Positions 55,950 through 62,219 of a DNA stretch of 64,000 nt are shown piece by piece. Below the pieces are notes generated by a model, which had not been told where the DNA came from, made no database searches, and saw only the letters and a list, made by a program, of their open reading frames with translations. This DNA is from DYRG01 sp041161065 (GTDB lineage Bacteria > Pseudomonadota > Gammaproteobacteria > Beggiatoales > Beggiatoaceae): assembly GCA_041161065.1 (NCBI GenBank), contig JBEAVE010000007.1:4652-68651 (forward strand). Reading direction: 5' to 3'. Positions within the stretch are counted from its first letter, which is position 1. Every line of letters begins with the position of its first letter. The position numbers were made by a program, and so were the translations under genes.

Positions 55950-57419
55950 TTAAGGAACGAGAGGTTTCAAACGCGATAGATCAACAGCAAAATCTAAGGT
56001 TTGATTCTTTTGCGTCAAATACACTTCGTAGAAATGGGTTGTTCCAAACAAATCCGCCACCCCTAATTTAGGAATATAAAGTTCTCCATTGCTTGGATTA
56101 TAAGACGCTTGAACAGTGGTTGTTTGGGTTGTTGTTCCGGTTGTAGAAATCCCATAAGCACTCGGATTTGCTTTACATTGTGCAATGCCGTCTGCTGTTG
56201 AACCATCATTATTCAAATTAACCGTAATGCCACACGATGCAGGATTTGCTTTGCATTGCGCAATGCCTTCAACCGTTGAACCATCATTATTTGTCGTGAT
56301 AGAAATCCCACAAGAAACGGGATCAGCTTTACATTTTGCAATCCCCGCAGAAACCCCGTCATTATAAGTTGGTAAAACCGTCGACGTGGCGGTATTTGGA
56401 ATTAACGGCGTGCTCGGTGTAATTGGTGTTGGTAAAGTTGCAACGCTTGGTGTTACAGTCATCATCAAATCAAGTCCATTTCCTTTAATATGGTAAGTTC
56501 CTAAAAATTCTTCATATTGTCCATTTGGAGAACCATAACCAATAACTTTATCCTCTGCATCAACTACAGAAAAACTACCTGAACCATTTGGAAGTTTTAA
56601 AACACCTGATTGTAATAAAGTTCTTTCACCTACTTTAACAGTCGCGGGCATTTTTCCAATATTTAAAACAATGCTATATGTATCTGGGAAAACTTCAGCA
56701 TCTTTGCCTGTATAACGTCCACTGCTTAAACGTTTTTCAGTTAAAGCATCATTTACATAGAAATAATCTAAACCAACACCTAAAACCATAATAGTTCCAG
56801 CTTTTAAAACTGTTTTTTCTCCAGCTTTAATGGTTGCTTTTTGTTTTGTTCCATTCAAATAAATAGAGTAATCTGCTGGCAAAAGTTCAACCCATTTATT
56901 TGTATAATTGCTTTTTGAAAGATTTTTATCAAAATTGTCATAAACTTGAAACTCATCTAATCCAATTCCAGCCACACTTAATAAACCAGCTTGTACTATC
57001 GTTTTCTTACCAGATTCCACTACAACTTCTTGTGGAACATTATTTAGTTTTACTACATACTTGGCGGGTAGAAACTCCATTTCTTTGTTTGTGTAAGTAT
57101 TACCAAGGTAAGCCCTTGCAAATTCATCATAAACGTAAAATGAATCTAAACCAATTCCAGAAACCGTAATTGTTCCCGCTTGAAAAGTAGTTTTTTGACC
57201 TGCTTGAATGGTAAATGATTGGCAAAAATCTCTCAAACAAACTAAATAATTTCCAACCGATAATTGAACTTCCTTATTTGTCACAGTAGAAACCTTATAA
57301 TTACGCTTAAACTCATCATAAACATAATAAGTATCTTGCCCAGTCCCTAAAACAACAAAGGTTTCTGCGAGCACGGCATTACATATCAAACTCAGAGCAA
57401 TAACACTATATTTCCACAT
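55950..57419 (-). CDS. Secreted two-type repeat protein (PEGA-like units plus Cys-containing 23-aa repeats)
   Basis: 489 aa. Signal peptide (1-18). Repeat type 1: four full units of about 64 aa and one weaker one (about 19-330). Each has the pattern G-x-G-L-D-x-F-x-V-Y-D, then T-N-K-x-V-E-L-L-P-A-x-Y-x-V and a final GEKTVLKAGT. They look like small beta-sandwich (PEGA-like) domains. A Thr/Pro linker (about 325-350) follows. Repeat type 2: three units around D-G-S-T-x-x-G-I-A-Q-C-K-A-N-P-A-S-C-G-I (about 353-430); the third has Tyr for the second Cys. A C-terminal beta domain ends the protein. Probably extracellular adhesion or surface structure. Function is unknown. Confidence 0.75.
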   Translation of the reverse strand: MWKYSVIALSLICNAVLAETFVVLGTGQDTYYVYDEFKRNYKVSTVTNKEVQLSVGNYLVCLRDFCQSFTIQAGQKTTFQAGTITVSGIGLDSFYVYDEFARAYLGNTYTNKEMEFLPAKYVVKLNNVPQEVVVESGKKTIVQAGLLSVAGIGLDEFQVYDNFDKNLSKSNYTNKWVELLPADYSIYLNGTKQKATIKAGEKTVLKAGTIMVLGVGLDYFYVNDALTEKRLSSGRYTGKDAEVFPDTYSIVLNIGKMPATVKVGERTLLQSGVLKLPNGSGSFSVVDAEDKVIGYGSPNGQYEEFLGTYHIKGNGLDLMMTVTPSVATLPTPITPSTPLIPNTATSTVLPTYNDGVSAGIAKCKADPVSCGISITTNNDGSTVEGIAQCKANPASCGITVNLNNDGSTADGIAQCKANPSAYGISTTGTTTQTTTVQASYNPSNGELYIPKLGVADLFGTTHFYEVYLTQKNQTLDFAVDLSRLKPLVP

Positions 57420-57804
57420 TACAAAATCCTCCCTATTAAAAAGTCAGTGTAAAAAAATTTTGCCCAATTTTCAATTATTTTTTACGACTTAATTGAAGGA
57501 AATAAGTAGGTGTGTCGAATTCAGGCTTAAAATGATTACTAGGTAGTGATCAAATTAAGATGAAAATAAAAGAGAAAAATTGTAATGTTGGATAAAATGA
57601 ACGAGAGAAGCGATGTGATTGATAAGTTTCTTAGGAACTAAAAGAGAGTTTTTCTTCCTAATCTAGAAACGCTCTGTCTTAACGTATTATTAAACCTCTC
57701 AATATGATTCGTTTCTCGCTTATTTTTCTCAGTGATACGATGACGTTTGCTCGGTAAAATACCCTGATAGGCTTTCCATTTATCTGTACAAATAACGGCA
57801 CATT

Positions 57805-57824
57805 GGGGGTGGAGCAACACCCCG
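57805..57824. repeat. 20-bp palindromic insert, copy A, inside insB
   Basis: G-GGGTG... core: GGGGTG-GAGCAA-CACCCC (57806-57823), a 6-bp GC stem with a 6-nt loop. It interrupts TLPPIYR/QCAV in the transposase and shifts the frame. Confidence 0.7.
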
Positions 57825-58090
57825 AACGATAAATAGGAGGTAAAGTTTTCCATCATTCTTTAGCACTGTCTTTGCTTCTATCCCCAACATATACCCCAAT
57901 AATTTCTCTTGTTTTCCTATCCATTGCTAACTAAATCCATGATTTTACTTGCTTTTTTGAACAAAACTACATAATTCATCTGCTTCTACTATTAAAGGTT
58001 GTGGAGGCTTTTTTTTATATCTAATTCTCTAGTTTCTTCATGTTTCTTCACCCGTTCTGCATACTTGTTGTTCACATAATCTTGTAGCTA

Positions 58091-58110
58091 CGGGGTGTTG
58101 CTCCACCCCC
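58091..58110. repeat. 20-bp palindromic insert, copy B, inside insA (opposite orientation)
   Basis: The same 20 bases as copy A but reverse-complemented. It interrupts SKRW/LQDY and brings an in-frame TAG on the coding strand. Confidence 0.7.
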
Positions 58111-58420
58111 ATCTTTTAGAAACTTGGGCATTTCGTGCAATCCCTGCCAAGGATATTTTCTCTAACAACAATTTATCAATTAATGGTTTGATTTCCTCTG
58201 ATATTTTATTGGATTTTGGGCACAGCACAAATTGACGCTTGCACGCTTTACATTGGTATTTTTGTTTGCCAGCAACCCGTTGAGCCATTTTTCACCACTT
58301 CTAAACTGTTACAATAACGACATCTCATGATTCTTTATCTCCTTTTTTTCATTTACCTTCTCTATTATATCACCATGCTTTGCACCACTACCCGTGTTTT
58401 AATATTAGTCCAATCTGTAA

Positions 58421-58990
58421 TTATAAGACTGTTAAGTTTTGTCCATATTCACTATGCACTAAATCACCCTTTCGTTGTAATACAAAGAAACCTCGTTGTA
58501 AGGCTGATTCCTTTGCCTCATCGTTAATGTGAAACGAAGCAATTGCACCATAAATTTTGTATTTCTCATAAATGGGAAATAACTTCTTAAAATTGCGCAT
58601 TTTACGGTCGAGTTTATCTAAATCATTTTGATGGGCTTTGTATTTAACTTCAACAATGCCAATGATTTCACCATTAGTCATTACAATATCATATTCTTCC
58701 TCTATTTTACCCCGCCGTTTTCGTTGATTATTAGCAATATCATCAAAACAAATAGAGCCTAAGTGCGGGTTTTCTGAAAGGCTATTATAAAAAAACTCTT
58801 CTGCCACATCACCTTGATTGCGTGAAATATTTCCAAGCGTGATACCTATACGTTCCAATTTTTCATCAGTACGCTTCATTTGCTCATTAGTTTCTTTTTG
58901 AGCAACAAACAAACTTGTGATTTGCTCATCAGTTTCTTTTTGAGCGATGGCTAAACTTGCCACTAATGTTTTCAATTCTTCGTCGGTCAT
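58421..58990 (-). CDS. Coiled-coil plus PD-(D/E)XK nuclease-like protein (DUF3782 type)
   Basis: 189 aa. N-terminal coiled coil (1-60) with the near-repeat AQKETDEQITS / AQKETNEQMKR. C-terminal nuclease-like fold: Glu in GDVAEEFFYN, Asp in EEEYDIVMTNG, then Glu-x-Lys in GIVEVKYK (about 118-125). Such proteins are multi-copy in Beggiatoa-like bacteria and cyanobacteria. Role is unknown; transposon- or defence-linked nuclease is plausible. Its ATG overlaps the TGA of the coiled-coil tail remnant upstream. Confidence 0.7.
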   Translation of the reverse strand: MTDEELKTLVASLAIAQKETDEQITSLFVAQKETNEQMKRTDEKLERIGITLGNISRNQGDVAEEFFYNSLSENPHLGSICFDDIANNQRKRRGKIEEEYDIVMTNGEIIGIVEVKYKAHQNDLDKLDRKMRNFKKLFPIYEKYKIYGAIASFHINDEAKESALQRGFFVLQRKGDLVHSEYGQNLTVL

Positions 58991-59079
58991 AGTGTTTTAC
59001 CTTTTAATAGTTGGTTGATTTGTTCTAATTGTGAAACTTGTTTTCTTAACAGTTCAACTTCTTTTTCTAATTGAAGACT
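58987..59079 (-). pseudogene. Coiled-coil tail remnant 1
   Basis: An open frame with no ATG that begins within the end of the vapC pseudogene: SLQLEKEVELLRKQVSQLEQ, then INQLLKGKTL and a TGA that overlaps the ATG of the nuclease-like gene. The same tail forms the C-terminus of the XRE gene at 61663. It is a fragment left without its head. Confidence 0.65.
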
Positions 59080-59488
59080 AACTCTTTTCTATAACCCAAT
59101 TTTCAATAATTAGATCATCAACTCTTTGAAACTCTCGAACATTATCTGTTACCATAATTAATTCTCTATTTTATGTACAGCCTGCTAACATAACATCATA
59201 ATGACCAATAGGCGTTCCTTGTTTTTTTAAGAAAGAACGAATGTTTGCAGTTACAATCGCATCTTCTTCTGTATAAGGTAATTTATGTATAGAATTTAAT
59301 AAGATATCAATAATTGGACGGATTTTAATTGCTCGTTGAGGGTTGATATTTAAGCCATATTCTATTTCCATATAGCTAATGCTTGAAACACAAAGAAGAT
59401 TTGGCGAGATTGATTTTATTTTTCTTAAAACATGAGGTGTTCCTTTTACAAAATGACTGATAATACAGGTATCTAATAAGTATTTCAT
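59078..59488 (-). pseudogene. PIN-domain toxin (VapC-like) with a nonsense codon
   Basis: Reads MKYLLDTCIISHF (Asp6), SSISYMEIEYGL (Glu) and GTPIGHYDVMLAGCT (Asp), then TAA at 59171-59173. In the same frame the usual VapC end follows: NRELIMVTDNVREFQRVDDL and IENW, ending at TAG 59078. So one codon, probably mutated, cuts off the fourth acidic residue and the last strand. The 105-aa product is probably inactive. Overlaps its antitoxin gene by 4 bp. Confidence 0.75.
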
Positions 59489-59721
59489 ACAAAAGGATCG
59501 TCTTTAGGTTCTAATAATTCATTGCGGTAATTTTCAAAGGGTATTAAATTAGGAAATCCTTGAAAATCAACAATTTCTTGTTTCCATGTTTTATTTTCAA
59601 TATTTGATACACAATTTTCCAATACTTTTAAAATAAAAGTATCAATAGAGTTTCCATTATATTTTGCAATAGACTTAACCTGAGAACTTAACTCGTTATT
59701 TAGGTGTAACAAAACATCCAT
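59485..59721 (-). CDS. Antitoxin of the third PIN pair
   Basis: 78 aa. N-terminal half (LHLNNELSSQVKSIAKYNGNSIDTFILKV, here in pieces: LNNELSSQVKSIAKYN and SIDTFILKVL) fits a ribbon-helix-helix or similar dimerisation domain. The acidic C-terminus (PFENYRNELLEPKDDPFV) would wrap the toxin. The ribosome site AAAGGAG lies inside the end of the 38-aa coiled-coil frame upstream. Intact. Confidence 0.65.
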   Translation of the reverse strand: MDVLLHLNNELSSQVKSIAKYNGNSIDTFILKVLENCVSNIENKTWKQEIVDFQGFPNLIPFENYRNELLEPKDDPFV

Positions 59722-59722
59722 T

Positions 59723-59839
59723 TTATTTTTCTCCTTTTAGTAATTGGTTGATTTGTTCTAATTGTGAAACTTGTTTTCTTAAAAGTTCAACTTCTTTTTC
59801 TAAGGATTGTTGGGTTAATTCAGCTTTTTTTATATCCAT
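59723..59839 (-). CDS. 38-aa coiled-coil mini-ORF (tail 2)
   Basis: ATG 59839 to TAA 59723: MDIKKAELTQQSLEKEVELL, then RKQVSQLEQINQLLKGEK. The whole peptide is one coiled coil and equals the tail of the XRE protein at 61663. It starts inside the end of the previous PIN pseudogene and stops 1 nt before the antitoxin ATG. It could be a real small protein, a leader for translational coupling, or a remnant. Confidence 0.45.
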   Translation of the reverse strand: MDIKKAELTQQSLEKEVELLRKQVSQLEQINQLLKGEK

Positions 59840-60248
59840 AAGCGTTCAAAGGAACTGCCGTCTGGTAAACGGTAAATAGAAAAATCACGTTGATCAACTG
59901 TTAAAATATAATTAATTTTAAGAGAACCCGCTAATGCAACTAAGGCTGCATCCGTGAAATCTGGGTTAAAAGATTGTGATATTTTCCCAATATTGCGCAA
60001 ATATTAGGAAAATCTAGGGGTGTAACGTTATGTAATACTATTGCCCCACGCTCTATCCATTGTAATAGAGCAATTTTTCCTTGCATATCCAGAAAGAAAC
60101 AAGCCTCGACAATAACTGGGCAAATTGAATGTAACTCAACTTGTTCTAATTGTTTTAAGAATTGGCAGGCAGAAACGTGATATTTATCACTACGCGCAAA
60201 CAAAGCAACTAAAAATCCTGTATCAACCCATGATTTGATGTTTGACAC
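59830..60248 (-). pseudogene. PIN-domain toxin with a 1-nt frameshift
   Basis: Reads WVDTGFLVALFARSDKYH (Asp), CPVIVEACFFLD (Glu) up to ICAILGK, then leaves frame at the run TTTTCCC (59982-59988, plus strand). In the other frame it continues as ISQSFNPDFTDAALVALAG, INYILTVDQRDFSIYRL and SFERLWI to TAA 59830. One missing base explains this. The lost part contains two further acidic active-site residues. Overlaps its antitoxin by 26 nt. Confidence 0.75.
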
Positions 60249-60480
60249 GTAACTTTTCCCAAATTTGATATTTTAATTGATCAGTAGGAGGTAATGCAAA
60301 ATCTCCCATTTCAAATAAATCTTCTCCTAAGCTATAAGGCGTAGGAGTTTTTTGTAACATTTTTTGGCACAAGCCTAACACCGCTTGACGAATCAAATCA
60401 CTTTGACTGCAACCTAAACGTTGAGCAGTGGTTTCTAATAACGCTTGTTCTTCAGGTAGGAATTGTATTAATGTTGCCAT
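60223..60480 (-). CDS. Ribbon-helix-helix antitoxin of the second PIN pair
   Basis: 85 aa. FLPEEQALLETTAQRLGCSQSDLIRQAVLG (in pieces: LPEEQALLETTAQRLG, SQSDLIRQAVLGL) is a CopG-type ribbon-helix-helix. The tail PTPYSLGEDLFEMGDF is typical of antitoxins that pair with PIN toxins. Intact, although the toxin that follows is broken. Starts 7 nt after the second XRE tail. Confidence 0.8.
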   Translation of the reverse strand: MATLIQFLPEEQALLETTAQRLGCSQSDLIRQAVLGLCQKMLQKTPTPYSLGEDLFEMGDFALPPTDQLKYQIWEKLRVKHQIMG

Positions 60481-60487
60481 AATTTTA

Positions 60488-60958
60488 TTACTCAGTAGGT
60501 TTAATTTGAGGTTTTAACCAGTTCAACATTTCTTTAAGGCGAGCACTTTCTTCTTTTAAATAATTAACTTCTTTTTCTAAGGATTGTTGGGTTAAAAGGG
60601 CTTTTTCTAATTCGTGTTTTAAATTAAGGGTTTCTATATCTGAATTTCCTATTGTCAAATTATTAAAATTTTTGTGATTCTTACCTTTTCCAGTTAAATT
60701 AAAAACATTTTTTTCATTCGTATTTGAGTCGACTAATTCAGGGATTGAAATACCATATATGTTCATATAACTACCAAATATTTCTGCAAGTTGAGCAAGA
60801 TGCGTTAAAGAAATATTGATTTCACCGCGTTCTATGCAACCGTAATTGTTTTCTGACATTTCTAATTTATCCGCAACTTAAGGACGTGACCAATTTTTAA
60901 TTTGTCGTAATTGTCTGATTTTAAAGCCAACTTGCTTTTTCAATGCTTCCTCATCCAT
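60488..60958 (-). pseudogene. XRE-family regulator with coiled-coil tail (tail 3), nonsense codon in the HTH
   Basis: ATG 60958: MDEEALKKQVGFKIRQLRQI, then KNWSRP, TAA at 60878-60880, then VADKLEMSENNYGCIERGEI. That is a standard Cro/C1 helix-turn-helix with one stop codon at the start of helix 2. The second half keeps ISLTHLAQLAEIFG, a variable linker and the coiled-coil tail LEKALLTQQSLEKEVNYL. Reinitiation at ATG 60859 would give a protein without a complete HTH. Confidence 0.75.
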
Positions 60959-60997
60959 GTCTCACCTATGTATTTAATGTTTGACAGATAATCTTTT

Positions 60998-61213
60998 TTA
61001 AGAAAGTTGCGTATTTCGTATTTTCTTAATATCTGTGATAATTTCTTCTAATGTCAAATTAGCAAATAGATTTTCACGATCTTTGGTATAGTTTCCTTGA
61101 CCCGTATTGAATTGAGATAAAAAGCGTAACGTATCCACCACCCCTAATTCTCGGTTAAGAATAGTAATAGCTTGGTAGGTAACATCATGTAAAGAACGGT
61201 GAGGAGCATTCAT
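60998..61213 (-). CDS. 71-aa partner (antitoxin-like) of the first PIN pair
   Basis: Start MNAPHRSLHDVTYQAITILN; the ATG overlaps the TGA of the PIN gene by 4 nt (ATGA), so an upstream in-frame start at 61255 is unlikely. Predicted all-helical, ends TLEEIITDIKKIRNTQLS. Here the toxin gene comes first and the partner second. Not a named family for me; small genes like this often accompany PIN genes in cyanobacteria. Intact. Confidence 0.6.
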   Translation of the reverse strand: MNAPHRSLHDVTYQAITILNRELGVVDTLRFLSQFNTGQGNYTKDRENLFANLTLEEIITDIKKIRNTQLS

Positions 61214-61650
61214 AAGCCTAATTCCATTAATAATTGTAAAGGAGAAATGGCACAAGTATTTAATTTTAAGGTTTGTGCTCGTTTTAAGAAGCGATCGTCA
61301 CAGGTACAAAAATAATCTGCATTTGCTTGCTCTGCTGTGGCTAAATGTAGCGCATCTAATGGTTTAATGCCATATTGCTGTAATTCATTCGCACGTTATT
61401 CTATAAAAGTATCTAATTTAATTTTAATGTCACTCAAAGCAAGTATTTCTAACGCATGATGGCGACGTTGTAAATTAGGAATCCGATTAATTTCATAAAG
61501 TAAAACTTCAGAGTTTAAAAGTACTATTTCTTTATTTTCTATTTGGTCTAACAAGGCTAAAATCACTTCGGTTTCTAAACGAAGACGAGCTTGTTGCTGA
61601 TCATCTAATGGACGTTGTAGACTGCACGAATCAAGGTAAAGTTTTATCAT
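61210..61650 (-). pseudogene. PIN-domain protein with a nonsense codon
   Basis: Reads MIKLYLDSCSLQRPLDD (Asp) and LLNSEVLLYEINRIP (Glu) to LDTFIE, then TAA at 61396-61398. The same frame continues RANELQQYGIKPLDALHLA, then TAEQANADYFCTCDDRFLKR and SPLQLLMELGL to TGA 61210. The lost part carries the third and fourth acidic residues. One base change probably made the stop. Lies 12 nt after XRE tail 4. Confidence 0.75.
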
Positions 61651-61662
61651 ATAGAAATAATT

Positions 61663-62076
61663 TCATTTATTTTCTTTTAAGCGGTTGATTTCTTCTAGTT
61701 GTGAAACTTGTTTTCTTAGAAGTTCGTTTTCTTTTTCTAAGGATTGTTGGGTTAAAAGGGCTTTTTCTAATTCGTGGGCGCATTCGGTTTCTGTGAGAAA
61801 TATATTATGATTACCAATATATTTACCATAATTTGTACTATTTTCTAATACTTTAACAAAATTTTTACCGCTTAATTCTAATAATTGAGATAAATCCACT
61901 TCCATTGTTTTGGCGATTTGTACCAAACGAGAGGTATGCACATCGGTTTCGCCGCGTTCAATTTTGGCGTAACTACCCACCGCAATGCCTAATTTTTCCG
62001 CCACATCTTCTTGTGATCATCCTTTGAGTACACGCATCGCTTTGATTTTCTTGTAAATATCTTGACAATCCATCAT
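61663..62076 (-). pseudogene. XRE-family regulator with coiled-coil tail (tail 4), TGA in place of Trp in the HTH
   Basis: ATG 62076 (or 62073): MMDCQDIYKKIKAMRVLKG, TGA at 62017-62019, then SQEDVAEKLGIAVGSYAKIE. The family nearly always has KGWSQE here, so TGG has become TGA. The rest is typical: RGETDVHTSRLVQIAKTMEV. A linker and the tail LEKALLTQQSLEKENELLRK follow. Reinitiation at GTG or at an internal codon would drop helix 1. Confidence 0.78.
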
Positions 62077-62127
62077 CTCTCAATATCCATAATTTATGTG
62101 GCAGTAGTAATAATAGCTACGAAGGTT

Positions 62128-62156
62128 TATTTGCACCTTGCAAATAGCTGTTTTTT
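62128..62156 (+). terminator. Possible hairpin with T-run ahead of the SLH protease gene
   Basis: TATTTGC (62128-62134) and GCAAATA (62140-62146) form a 7-bp stem with a 5-nt loop, followed by GCTGTTTTTT. No plus-strand gene ends just upstream, so it may be an attenuator or part of a mobile-element edge. Confidence 0.3.
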
Positions 62157-62219
62157 CTCTGGGGGATTATTTACGATCCCACCACAATTTTGCAAATTCT
62201 AAAGTGGGGAGGTTGGTTT

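Larger units (their letters stand above)
57638..58328 (-). pseudogene. insA/insB-like transposase genes of the IS1-type element, multiply broken
   Basis: The insA part starts at ATG 58328 (MRCRYCNSLEVVKNG), shifts frame near 58283, and then reads QRVAGKQKYQCKACKRQF to ARNAQVSKRW. There the palindrome brings a TAG; afterwards LQDYVNNKYAERVKKHEE resumes. The insB part shows EADELCSFVQK, DRKTREIIGVYVGDRSKDSAKE followed by TGA for a Trp, TLPPIYR, the second palindrome with a frameshift, and then QCAVICTDKWKAYQG, HIERFNNTLRQ and SRLGRKTL. The IS1-type DDE transposase signature HIERFNNTLR makes the family call firm. Not functional. Confidence 0.8.
57542..58392 (-). mobile_element. Degenerate IS1-family-like element, copy 2
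   Basis: 851 bp. Ends: GGTAGTGATCAAATTAAG at 57542-57559 and, inverted, GGTAGTGGTGCAAAGCATG ending at 58392. The ends match imperfectly over about 20 bp. The insA- and insB-like frames are read on the minus strand. It contains several lesions and two copies of a 20-bp palindrome. No target duplication is visible at the borders. The 120-bp gap before it (57420-57541) shows nothing else. Confidence 0.75.

Noticed and set aside
58327..58527. 66-aa plus-strand frame with a Tyr/Leu-rich start
   Set aside because: It spans the IS end and the antisense of the PD-(D/E)XK gene; composition is an AT-rich artefact.
58987..61790. CRISPR-like array suggested by repeated similar stretches
   Set aside because: The repeats are coding coiled-coil tails at irregular 400-1200-bp distances with genes between them, not short regular repeats.
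62017..62019. TGA read as Trp or selenocysteine
   Set aside because: TGA and TAA both end intact genes in this window, and no SECIS-like need exists in an HTH; a nonsense mutation is simpler.
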